In this document: piece after piece, positions 33,693-41,397 of the stretch
Numbering within the stretch: the stretch's first letter is position 1
Layout of the letters: every line of letters starts with the position of its first letter
Assembly: GCA_030749225.1 (NCBI GenBank)
Contig: JASMKO010000053.1
Location: 1-51,674 of the forward strand
DNA length: 51,674 nucleotides
From: Verrucomicrobiota bacterium
Lineage (GTDB): Bacteria > Verrucomicrobiota > Verrucomicrobiia > Limisphaerales > UBA1096
Direction of reading: 5' to 3'
Program-made: the position numbers and the translations under genes
The notes under the pieces: model-generated
Told to the model about the DNA's origin: nothing
Database searches by the model: none
What the model saw: the letters and a program-made list of their open reading frames with translations, nothing else

Positions 33693-34849
33693 TGACGCAA
33701 GAAACCAAGCAACCCAACAGCGATTCCGACGAAGTTCCGTATGGGGCCAATGCTGTTCGCTTGTCGGGTTGGCAGTGGTTGTGGACTCTTGGTTTTTCGC
33801 TTGGTCTCGCTTGGCTGTTGCCGGTGGTTTGGACTGAGTTCGAGGCGTTTGATCCGGTGCCGCACTACCGTATGCCGTACGAGTTGAGCGAGGACTACTG
33901 GCTGTATGAGCGTTGGATTGGCCAACTCCCTCCGGAAACCATCCCGGTGATCGGCGACTCGGTGGTTTGGGGTGAGTACACGGCACATAACGGCACATTG
34001 TCACATTTTCTGAGTAACACAACCGGGATGCCGTTCGCCAACGCTGGGATCAACGGGTTGTATCCACTCGCGCTGTGGGGTCTGGCCGAGCACCACGGCG
34101 GTGTGCTGGCCAACCGCCGCGTGCTGCTGCACTGTAATCTGCTATGGATGAGTGATCCGGAGGCCGATATGCAGTTCGACAAGGAGCAAACGTTGAATCA
34201 CCCGGGGCTGGTGCCGCAGTTCGCGCCGCACGTGCCGTGTTACCGGGCGGACGCCGATACGCGGCTGTCGCGGGCACTCGAGCGGCGGCTCGAGCCTTTG
34301 AGTTGGGTGAGGCATTTGCAACAAACTTATTTTGGGCAAAAATCCCTCCCCGAGTGGACCTTGGCCGATGACGGCAACCACCCGCCGGCCTACCCAAACA
34401 CGTACCGACTATTGCCCGGCGTGGGGGGTGTGAGATTGTCTGCCGAGGCGACAAGTCCGGATCGTGGCTTGGCTAGCGCGCGTCATGAGCCGTGGTCGGC
34501 GAACCAGTCGGGCAAAGTCAACATGGAATGGGTGACGCCGGAGAGTTCGCGGCAGTGGCAGGCGTTTCGGCACTTGGCCGAGCGGCTGCAGGGTAGGGGA
34601 AACAAACTGCTCGTCGTGGTCGGCCCGCTGAATGAGCATATGATGAACGAAGCGACTCGTGCCAAGCATCAGGGGTTTCGCACAACAGTCGCGGCTTGGC
34701 TGGATAACAATAGAATTCGTTTTGTGGTGCCGGAACTTTTACCAAGCGAGGAGTTCGCCGATGCGAGCCATCCGCTTACGAAAGGTTACGAGCGCTTGGC
34801 CAAGCGACTTGCCGTCGAGCCGGTGTTTCGCACTTGGTTGGGCCAATAG
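33692..34849 (+). CDS. SGNH-hydrolase/AlgJ-like protein, MBOAT partner
   Basis: The ATG at 33692 overlaps the MBOAT stop by one base (TGATG), which decides the start; an in-frame ATG at 33635 would overlap more and is less likely. The 385-residue protein has one N-terminal transmembrane helix (about 27-48). A large periplasmic domain carries SGNH motifs: GDSVVWGEY (block I nucleophile Ser) and DASHPLTKGY (block V Asp and His). AlgJ/AlgX-type proteins take acyl groups from the MBOAT protein and place them on the glycan. A perfect iterated palindrome near the end encodes part of RLAKRL. Confidence 0.88.
   Translation: MTQETKQPNSDSDEVPYGANAVRLSGWQWLWTLGFSLGLAWLLPVVWTEFEAFDPVPHYRMPYELSEDYWLYERWIGQLPPETIPVIGDSVVWGEYTAHNGTLSHFLSNTTGMPFANAGINGLYPLALWGLAEHHGGVLANRRVLLHCNLLWMSDPEADMQFDKEQTLNHPGLVPQFAPHVPCYRADADTRLSRALERRLEPLSWVRHLQQTYFGQKSLPEWTLADDGNHPPAYPNTYRLLPGVGGVRLSAEATSPDRGLASARHEPWSANQSGKVNMEWVTPESSRQWQAFRHLAERLQGRGNKLLVVVGPLNEHMMNEATRAKHQGFRTTVAAWLDNNRIRFVVPELLPSEEFADASHPLTKGYERLAKRLAVEPVFRTWLGQ
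34794..34805. repeat. iterated palindrome GCTTGGCCAAGC, copy 8 (in SGNH gene)
   Basis: Exact copy 45 bp before the stop of the SGNH/AlgJ-like gene, read as RLAKRL. Confidence 0.9.
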
Positions 34850-34850
34850 A

Positions 34851-34875
34851 GAAGGCCGCGGGATACGCGGCCTTC
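34851..34875. terminator. perfect hairpin between convergent genes, terminator candidate
   Basis: GAAGGCCGCG and CGCGGCCTTC form a ten-pair stem with GGATA loop, 2 bp after the SGNH gene stop and 20 bp before the end of the minus-strand small membrane gene. There is no T run, so termination is only inferred from position. Confidence 0.45.
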
Positions 34876-34895
34876 GGAAAGCGGGGTGGTTGGCT

Positions 34896-35210
34896 TCAGT
34901 GTTCGTCCACAGATAGGCAGCCGATCTTGGAAAACGCCCAGCAGAAACCGAGCAGACTGAAGTTGAACAGGTGCGGCCCGCCCATAAGGTACAGCAGCAG
35001 CGTCCCGGCAACTAACACCGCCCATCCGGCGGCCGGTTTCTTCTCGTAAAGGACGGTGAGCGCCCCAAGCAGCACGATACTGAACACGAAGCCCAGCAGA
35101 CCGAGCCCGAAGCCGTGCGGCGGTGTGACAACCATGTTCAGGATGCCGAGGCTGATCACGACCGCCATTCCGGCGATGGCGAGGATGCTGTTCACGAAAA
35201 CATTAATCAT
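34896..35210 (-). CDS. small four-helix membrane protein, unknown
   Basis: A 104-residue frame made almost only of hydrophobic helices: about 5-27 (VNSILAIAGMAVVISLGIL), about 35-54 (GLGLLGFVFSIVLLGALTVL), about 60-78 (GWAVLVAGTLLLYLMG) and a fourth near the C-terminus. It has no clear ribosome-binding site and no family I recognise. Support comes from its consistent membrane pattern and from filling the gap between two plus-strand units. It runs convergent to the SGNH gene and divergent from ruvB, whose promoter would lie at 35211-35324. Confidence 0.6.
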   Translation of the reverse strand: MINVFVNSILAIAGMAVVISLGILNMVVTPPHGFGLGLLGFVFSIVLLGALTVLYEKKPAAGWAVLVAGTLLLYLMGGPHLFNFSLLGFCWAFSKIGCLSVDEH

Positions 35211-35324
35211 GCGCCGCGCATTGAGCCGAAAACCCCGGTGGCTGGCAAGGCTTTAGTCCGTTTTTCTTCCCGTGCCCTAATTGCCTTGAGGTTTCCGGCC
35301 GGTTGACCACAGTCTCTCCGCAGC

Positions 35325-36347
35325 ATGGCCGAGCGAAGGATGACCGATGTCCTGACCGAGCCGGACGCAGCCCTGGAGGGCACACTGCGGCCGGGGGTGT
35401 TTGCCGAGTTCACAGGACAGCTCAAGGTCAGGGAGCGGCTCGAGATCGCCGTGCAGGCGGCCAAGCAGCGTGGCGAGGCACTCGACCACATCCTGCTCAG
35501 CGGTCCGCCCGGTCTCGGCAAGACCACGCTCGCCGGCATCCTCGCCCGCGAAATGGACGGCGACATGAAGATCACCAGCGGCCCGATCATCGAGAAGGCG
35601 GCCGACCTCGCCGGCCTGTTGACCAATCTCAACCAGGGTGACGTGCTGTTCATCGACGAGATCCATCGCCTACAGAAAAACATCGAGGAATACCTCTACC
35701 CGGCTATGGAGGATTTCACGCTTGACATCATCATCGACCAGGGGCCAAGCGCACGCAGCGTGCGGCTCAACCTTCCTCGGTTTACCCTCATCGGGGCCAC
35801 CACCCGGAGCGGCCTGCTGACCGCGCCGCTGCTCACCCGGTTTCCCGTGCGCGAACGGCTCGACTATTACCAGGCCGACGATTTGCAATCGATCGTTGCG
35901 CGGTCGGCCCGGCTACTCAATGTGGAGATTGATCCCGGCGGCGCGGCCGAGGTGTCGCGCCGCAGCCGCGGCACTCCGCGCATCGCCAACAATCTGTTGC
36001 GCCGCGTGCGCGACTACGCGCAGGTGAAGGGCGACGGCCGTATCGACGGCGATACCGCCGACAAGGCGCTGGCCATGCTCGAAATCGATGAGAACGGCCT
36101 CGACGAGATGGACAAGCGCATCCTTGAGGCGATCATCGTCAAGTTCAGCGGCGGGCCGGTTGGTCTCTCGTCACTTGCCGTGGCGGTCGGCGAGGAGCCG
36201 GACACGCTTGAGGAGGTGTACGAGCCGTACCTCATCCTCGAGGGCTACCTGAACCGCACCCCGCAGGGCCGCGTCGCCACCGAGGCCAGCTACAGCAAGC
36301 TTGGCCTCAAGCCGCTTGCCAAGGGTGGCCAGCAGGATTTGCTGTAG
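35325..36347 (+). CDS. ruvB: Holliday junction branch migration helicase RuvB
   Basis: A 340-residue AAA+ ATPase with the RuvB hallmarks: [20 protein letters not shown], Walker [15 protein letters not shown], Walker [37 protein letters not shown] (sensor 1 and RuvA contact), [19 protein letters not shown], and the C-terminal winged-helix end [21 protein letters not shown]. Both length and order are normal. An alternative start at 35340 is possible. ruvA and ruvC are not adjacent. Confidence 0.97.
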   Translation: MAERRMTDVLTEPDAALEGTLRPGVFAEFTGQLKVRERLEIAVQAAKQRGEALDHILLSGPPGLGKTTLAGILAREMDGDMKITSGPIIEKAADLAGLLTNLNQGDVLFIDEIHRLQKNIEEYLYPAMEDFTLDIIIDQGPSARSVRLNLPRFTLIGATTRSGLLTAPLLTRFPVRERLDYYQADDLQSIVARSARLLNVEIDPGGAAEVSRRSRGTPRIANNLLRRVRDYAQVKGDGRIDGDTADKALAMLEIDENGLDEMDKRILEAIIVKFSGGPVGLSSLAVAVGEEPDTLEEVYEPYLILEGYLNRTPQGRVATEASYSKLGLKPLAKGGQQDLL

Positions 36348-36354
36348 TCTCTCC

Positions 36355-36366
36355 GCTTGGCCAAGC
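36355..36366. repeat. iterated palindrome GCTTGGCCAAGC, copy 9 (after ruvB)
   Basis: Exact copy 7 bp after the ruvB stop, extended to a 16-bp palindrome CCGCTTGGCCAAGCGG (36353-36368). It is followed about 20 bp later by A- and T-rich tracts, so it may help end the ruvB transcript. Confidence 0.9.
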
Positions 36367-36488
36367 GGCTCCATCTTCCCCCCCACCAAAAAAAACGAAT
36401 TTTTTTCCAGATAGGACCATCTATGTCCCACCTGCCTCTACAGACTCTCTCCCGTTGCTGCCATTGGCGGCGGTAGACCTCGACGAAC

Positions 36489-36692
36489 ATGAAAACGACG
36501 GAGAGAAAAAACAGGTTGGCTCAGGGGCAGATGGAACTGCCGCTGGGGAATGTCAAGGGCGGCCAGATCCCAGGCTACCGTTCGCGGAATCGTTCTCGTG
36601 CCCCCGAGCACGTGGCCAATTGGTGGTTCGCCCGGATGCGGGAGTGGACGATGGAGCCCGTGGCCAAGCCGGAAGGGAGGGCTGCCGCATGA
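36489..36692 (+). CDS. small basic protein, unknown, coupled to next ORF
   Basis: A 67-residue frame starting MKTTERKNRLAQGQMELPLG and including NWWFARMREW. It is basic and contains several Trp. I do not recognise the family. Its stop overlaps the start of the next small frame (ATGA), which is the main reason to believe both are translated. The region between ruvB and the sulfatases has no other gene candidate. Confidence 0.55.
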   Translation: MKTTERKNRLAQGQMELPLGNVKGGQIPGYRSRNRSRAPEHVANWWFARMREWTMEPVAKPEGRAAA

Positions 36693-36898
36693 AGCCAAGC
36701 TGTCGAAAGCGTCCCTGGATCATCCTGCAAACCCGGCGTGTAGTGGCTCGCTTTGGCCGGGCACGGCTCATGCGTGAGTCGGATGGACGCTTCGCGCTGG
36801 AGGGTGGCAGTCGGCATGATCACTTGGCCGCCATCGAGTGGACTTCAATGTTTCTTCCCGAGGCGGTGGTGGCACAGAGAAGACTGATGATACATTAA
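36689..36898 (+). CDS. small basic protein, unknown
   Basis: A 69-residue frame starting MKPSCRKRPWIILQTRRVVARFG at the overlapping ATGA (shown here as two parts: MKPSCRKRPW and IILQTRRVVARFG). It is Arg-rich in the first half, with a more neutral C-terminus. The frame is also open further upstream but lacks coupling there. No recognised family; translation is inferred from the overlap. Confidence 0.5.
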   Translation: MKPSCRKRPWIILQTRRVVARFGRARLMRESDGRFALEGGSRHDHLAAIEWTSMFLPEAVVAQRRLMIH

Positions 36899-36962
36899 CG
36901 ACCGGCTGCCAGCGGGGAAGTCAAGAAGTCAGGCCCGTTAACAGGCCAAGCTTATCCTTAGA

Positions 36963-38381
36963 CTAGTTCCGAATTCGATCCTCGAGTCGGTGCCTCAATT
37001 CTTCGATGATCTCGGCATAACGCAGGACATTAATGAGATTCACCTTTTCCCATTCGTTCTTGGTGTAATCATAGAATTCCTCCGCCAGTACGGCACCGCT
37101 CTTGAACTCAATCCACTGGGTGTAGCGATACCGGTCAGTGCGGACACTGTAGCCCATGTTTTTCGGGTTGCCTCGACTGAAGTCATACGACACAGGTCGC
37201 GGGAACTGTGAGAGTGCAAAATGCGTTGATTCGACCTGATTGTTGTCGAACTGTGGTAACAGGCTTTTGCCCTCCAGTCCTGTCGGCTTCTTCAAGGAGC
37301 AAAGGTCGGCCAGTGTGGGGTAGAGATCCAGGAGTTCGACGGCTTGCCGAACCACGCGGCCTTTGGTGTTCCGGGAGGGCGCTACAAACAGCAGCGGCAC
37401 GCGTGTGCCCACGTCATAATTGGTGAGTTTGCCCCAAAGATTGTGCTCACCCACATGGAATCCATGATCACTGTAGAGGCTGATTACCGTTGTCTGTTCG
37501 AGCCCTAGCCGCTTCAACTCATCCAAGACGCGGCCCAGTTGGGCGTCCGTGTAGCTGGTCGCGGCATAATAGCCATGCCGTAGTTCGGCAATTTTCTCAT
37601 CGGACAGGGGGCCATTGTTTGGAATATCGTTATATCCCCTTGCCTCTCTCCAGTTATGTGCTGCTATTGACGGCGCACCCTGTGGCATGGCCGGGTTTCG
37701 GGGTTTACCCAGTTGGGCTCGGTCATGTATGGCCCAATATTTTGCCGGGGCGGAAAAAGGCATGTGCGGCTTTCGAAATCCCACCGCGAGAAAAAAGGGT
37801 TGGTCCCGTTGCCGGAACTGGCGCAGTTTACGGATCGCGGCGTCCGCGACCTTGCCATCAATGTAATCGTTATCATGGCATTCGGCCAATTCTGCCGCGG
37901 ACGCTTTGCCTCCCGTTCGATTTTTCAGGAGCCTGTACTGCTCTTTTTTTTCGCTGGAATCCAGTTCTGGCTGTTCGGACCAGGAGAGAGGATCCTTGGA
38001 TGGCTTTCCGGAACCATGAAAAATCTTGCCGATCGAATGCGTGTGGTAACCGTTCTGTTTGAACAGTTGAGGCAGTGTTACCACGTTTGGTTTCTCTTCA
38101 CGGAAATGTTTCTTCAACCCCCACACCCGGAGGGTGTCGGGGCGCATTCCGGTCATCACCGAGGCTCGGGAGGGATTGCAAATGGCAATCTGGCAATGGG
38201 CGTTGGTAAACACGATTCCGCGTTGACCTAATGCGTCGATTTGGGGTGTCTTTGCCAATTGATCACCAAGGATACCCACGCTCGCTCGCAGGTCATCCAC
38301 CACGATGAACAGGACATTGGGCTGGTCTGCCGCCTGACCGGTTATTGACAGCAATAGGAGGATGAGACAGCGGTAGATCAT
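36963..38381 (-). CDS. sulfatase 1 (iduronate-2-sulfatase-like)
   Basis: A 472-residue exported sulfatase. The signal peptide is residues 1-18 (cut after GQA). NVLFIVVDDLR carries the first metal-binding Asp pair. The sulfatase signature CNPSRASVMTG has Cys68 to be turned into formylglycine. Later metal and substrate residues are seen in FFLAVGFRKPHMPF and VISLYSDHGFHVGEHNLWGK. The pattern with LLDLYPTLADLC fits the iduronate-2-sulfatase group. It would remove sulfate from a sulfated polysaccharide outside the cell or in the periplasm. Its start overlaps the stop of sulfatase 2 by four bases, so the pair is co-translated. Confidence 0.94.
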   Translation of the reverse strand: MIYRCLILLLLSITGQAADQPNVLFIVVDDLRASVGILGDQLAKTPQIDALGQRGIVFTNAHCQIAICNPSRASVMTGMRPDTLRVWGLKKHFREEKPNVVTLPQLFKQNGYHTHSIGKIFHGSGKPSKDPLSWSEQPELDSSEKKEQYRLLKNRTGGKASAAELAECHDNDYIDGKVADAAIRKLRQFRQRDQPFFLAVGFRKPHMPFSAPAKYWAIHDRAQLGKPRNPAMPQGAPSIAAHNWREARGYNDIPNNGPLSDEKIAELRHGYYAATSYTDAQLGRVLDELKRLGLEQTTVISLYSDHGFHVGEHNLWGKLTNYDVGTRVPLLFVAPSRNTKGRVVRQAVELLDLYPTLADLCSLKKPTGLEGKSLLPQFDNNQVESTHFALSQFPRPVSYDFSRGNPKNMGYSVRTDRYRYTQWIEFKSGAVLAEEFYDYTKNEWEKVNLINVLRYAEIIEELRHRLEDRIRN

Positions 38382-39823
38382 GGGAGTTGCATGAATGGCT
38401 TGTAATCAAGCGCCTCCCTTTTCGCCGTGCCGGCGTTTTGGATCATCCCAAATAGCCGGCGGGCTGCGCTCCGGTGCTTCAGTGCATCCCCGGACTCTTC
38501 CTGCCAGCGTTTCAGTTCTGCAACCAGCCTGGCCCGAGGCTTGGCAAGCGAAGGTTCATCGGCCAGGTTGTTGAATTCGTAGGGATCCTCCTGGAGATCG
38601 TAGAGTTCATACAAGGGGGGGCTTTTCATCAACCGGTAGGCGGCTCGAACGGTTTCGGATGCGGTGGCCAGCAATTCTGCTTCGGGGGTCTTGAAGAACT
38701 TTTTACCAAGGGTGAAGGCATATCCGGGGTTCGCCTTACCAGCGAGGGGATTGTAAATCAGTTTGAATCGTTCGTCGCGCACAGTCCGTTGTGGCCATGG
38801 ATTGTGGTTGGAGTGGACATGATATTCCGTGAACAGGTACTTGCGCCATTCCGGAAATTCACCATGCAGAATGGATATCAGAGAACGGCCGGCCAACGCC
38901 TTGGGAACTGGTGTATCCGCGATTTCACAAAAGGTCGGGTAAAGATCGAGTGTGCTGACCAGTTCCTTTCGATCCTGCCCGTTTTTTGCCCCGGGCCAGC
39001 GGATGATCATGGGGATTTGCACCCCGCCTTCGTAGGAGGTGCGTTTGCCTCGCAGCAAATCCGCGCCATGATCACCGATATAGACCACCACGGTGTCATC
39101 CGCCTTGCTCGAGTCGTTAAGGGCCTTCAGTAGGCTTCCGATGTGCGTATCGAGACGCATCATGCAGTTATAGTAGTCCGCTGTCTGCTGGCGCAACTCA
39201 GGATGATCAATCCCCATATAGGGCAGGGCAGCCACGTCTTGTCCGGTCAATGGATTGTCCGGGAGGTCGTCAACTACATTCAGGAACGGCCGGTGGGCAT
39301 CGGGATAATTCACCTGCAGATAAAAGGGCCGTTCACTTGCCCCGATAAACCGTTTCGCTTGTCGCGTGTATTCGGCCATGTTGCTGCGACTGAAATTTGA
39401 CTTGGAAACGGCCTTGAAATCAAACGGAAAGGCGCCCTTCGGATTGATGTGAAGTTTGCCGATCAGGCCGGTCCGATATCCCGCCTGTTTCAGGGTTCGG
39501 ACGACATTGTCGAATTTGGCCGAGTACATGGCGTACTTCCATGTTGCCAAGCCTATTTGCCCGTTTTGGTGTGGGTAAAGGCCGGTCAAAAACGCTGCGC
39601 GTGACTGGGAACACCCGGCCTGCGGCACGTAGGCGTTACGGAACAATGTGCCCTGCTTTGCAAGTCGGTCGAGGTGAGGTGTATCGATGGGTGTTCCGTA
39701 GCAACGCATCTCCGGCCCGTTGTCCTCTGATACGATGAAGAGAATGTTGGGCGTGCTGCCAAGAATCGTTGAGGCAGTCACATGAAATGTGAAAAGTAGA
39801 ATATTGCGTCTGAATGAGTTCAT
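38378..39823 (-). CDS. sulfatase 2 (N-sulfoglucosamine sulfohydrolase-like)
   Basis: The start at 39823 (MNSFRRNILLFTF) gives a proper signal peptide; an ATG at 39868 would overlap the upstream gene. The 481-residue product has NILFIVSEDNGPEMRCYG, the modified-Cys site CSQSRAAFLTG (Cys71, a C-x-x-S-R variant with Gln in place of Pro) and a VVYIGDHGADLLRGKRTSYEGG metal site. TFCEIADTPVP and a C-terminal LYDLQEDPYEFNNLADEP follow. This combination is typical of heparan N-sulfatase-like enzymes. It lies between two iduronate-2-sulfatase-like genes in the same direction. Confidence 0.93.
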   Translation of the reverse strand: MNSFRRNILLFTFHVTASTILGSTPNILFIVSEDNGPEMRCYGTPIDTPHLDRLAKQGTLFRNAYVPQAGCSQSRAAFLTGLYPHQNGQIGLATWKYAMYSAKFDNVVRTLKQAGYRTGLIGKLHINPKGAFPFDFKAVSKSNFSRSNMAEYTRQAKRFIGASERPFYLQVNYPDAHRPFLNVVDDLPDNPLTGQDVAALPYMGIDHPELRQQTADYYNCMMRLDTHIGSLLKALNDSSKADDTVVVYIGDHGADLLRGKRTSYEGGVQIPMIIRWPGAKNGQDRKELVSTLDLYPTFCEIADTPVPKALAGRSLISILHGEFPEWRKYLFTEYHVHSNHNPWPQRTVRDERFKLIYNPLAGKANPGYAFTLGKKFFKTPEAELLATASETVRAAYRLMKSPPLYELYDLQEDPYEFNNLADEPSLAKPRARLVAELKRWQEESGDALKHRSAARRLFGMIQNAGTAKREALDYKPFMQLP

Positions 39824-39852
39824 CTTTTGTTGCCGAGGATTAAAGTGCCACT

Positions 39853-41355
39853 CTATTTGTCTGTCCAACTGTAGCTCATGGGATCAAAATGGTACGCTTT
39901 TTTGGAGGGTGCATCCGCTGCAAACCGTTTTGGAATCCATCGGGTCAGTTCGCGCACGGCTGCGTTATGTTCCTTTTTGCCGGCCAAGTTCGTCCATTCA
40001 TTCGGATCATTACTGTGATCGTATAGTTCCTCGGTTCCATCGCTGTATCGAATATATCGGTATCGACTCGAGCGGACCGCGCATTGGCCGCGACGAAATT
40101 CAGTCACAGCTGGAATAGCCCACTCCGCCGCCGGGTTTTTGAGCAGTGGGACGATACTGGTCCCGTCGAGTTTGTTTTTTAAGTCAAGACCACAAAGCTC
40201 GGCTAAGGTGGGGTAGAGACAAAGGGTGTCGATCGGCCGCGCACAGTGAGTTCCTTTCTGGGTCATGCCAGGAACCGAGACGATGAACGGGATGCGTGTT
40301 GCCTCTTCCCAGAGTGTGCTTTTGTGCCAGTGGTTTTTCTCACCGAGATGCCATCCGTGATCCGACCAAAAGACAACGAGGGTTTTATCCCGGTTCGGTC
40401 CACCCTCCAGCGCGTCGAGCACGCGCCCCAGTTGCGCATCGGCAAAGGTGATACTCGCAAGATAAGCGCGAATCGCCTCCGCCCACTTGCCATGCCTCTT
40501 GATATTCAAAAACTCAGTCCTACGCGCTTCAGAGAGTTGTCTCCCCTGTGGAGGGATATCGTCCAGATCGTCCTTTGGAATGACCGGTCGCTTGATATCG
40601 GTCAGGGGATAGATGTCGAAATACTTCCTTGGTGCATACCAGGGGAGGTGGGGACGGAAAATGCCGCAAGCCAGAAAAAACGGCCGTTCGTGTTTTTTCC
40701 TGAGCGCGTTAACGACGTAGTCGACTGTCTTGGAATCGTCATACTCGTTCTCTTCCAGACCTGGAATGACCCCCCAGTCTCCCTCGTGAGGTGTCCCCGG
40801 CAACCCGCTGAATGGGTAACCTGCTGGATGTTTCGCGGGGTTTGACCATGGGTAGTTCAACGTTTTGCCTCGAAACCATGGATCATCTGAAAAAGTGAGC
40901 CGTTGGAAGTCGTCCCACTGATCCGGGGGATTGAATCCCGCCGTGTGATGGAACACCTTGCCAGCCCCGATCGCCTTGTAGCCATGCCGCCTAAAGAACA
41001 TCGGCAGGGTAACGGCATCAGGCAGATGGGGTCGCCACCATTGACCATTGTTGTAGATACCGGTTGTCGAGGGGCGCTGCCCCAGCATGATCGCCGTTCG
41101 GCTCGGGCAACATACTGGCGACGCCGTGTGGGCGTTGACGAAAGTCATCCCGATTTTCGCCAGCCGTTCAAGGTTTGGAGTATGCACCCGCCCTGGATAG
41201 CCGCCATGAAGGCTCGTCCAGTCGTTCATGTCGTCCACCGAAATAAAGAGTACATTAGGCCTTTCCTCGGCAGCGGCCCCGTTTCCCATCAGGAACAGGC
41301 AGAACGCACCCCAGATTCCGATCCTTAAAATTGAGATATATGAGCCCGCGATCAT
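39853..41355 (-). CDS. sulfatase 3 (iduronate-2-sulfatase-like)
   Basis: The start at 41355 is preferred because AGGA precedes it by about 9 bases; an ATG at 41376 is in frame. The 500-residue protein has a signal peptide (about 1-29, cut near GAAA), NVLFISVDDMNDW, the formylglycine site CCPSRTAIMLG (Cys82), FFLACGIFRPHLPWYAP and VVFWSDHGWHLGEKNHWHKSTL. It is close in pattern to sulfatase 1 and probably acts on a similar sulfated sugar. It ends 29 bp before sulfatase 2. Confidence 0.93.
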   Translation of the reverse strand: MIAGSYISILRIGIWGAFCLFLMGNGAAAEERPNVLFISVDDMNDWTSLHGGYPGRVHTPNLERLAKIGMTFVNAHTASPVCCPSRTAIMLGQRPSTTGIYNNGQWWRPHLPDAVTLPMFFRRHGYKAIGAGKVFHHTAGFNPPDQWDDFQRLTFSDDPWFRGKTLNYPWSNPAKHPAGYPFSGLPGTPHEGDWGVIPGLEENEYDDSKTVDYVVNALRKKHERPFFLACGIFRPHLPWYAPRKYFDIYPLTDIKRPVIPKDDLDDIPPQGRQLSEARRTEFLNIKRHGKWAEAIRAYLASITFADAQLGRVLDALEGGPNRDKTLVVFWSDHGWHLGEKNHWHKSTLWEEATRIPFIVSVPGMTQKGTHCARPIDTLCLYPTLAELCGLDLKNKLDGTSIVPLLKNPAAEWAIPAVTEFRRGQCAVRSSRYRYIRYSDGTEELYDHSNDPNEWTNLAGKKEHNAAVRELTRWIPKRFAADAPSKKAYHFDPMSYSWTDK

Positions 41356-41397
41356 GGATGATTCCTGAGTGTGCATGGCTTCATTAGCTGGTTGACT

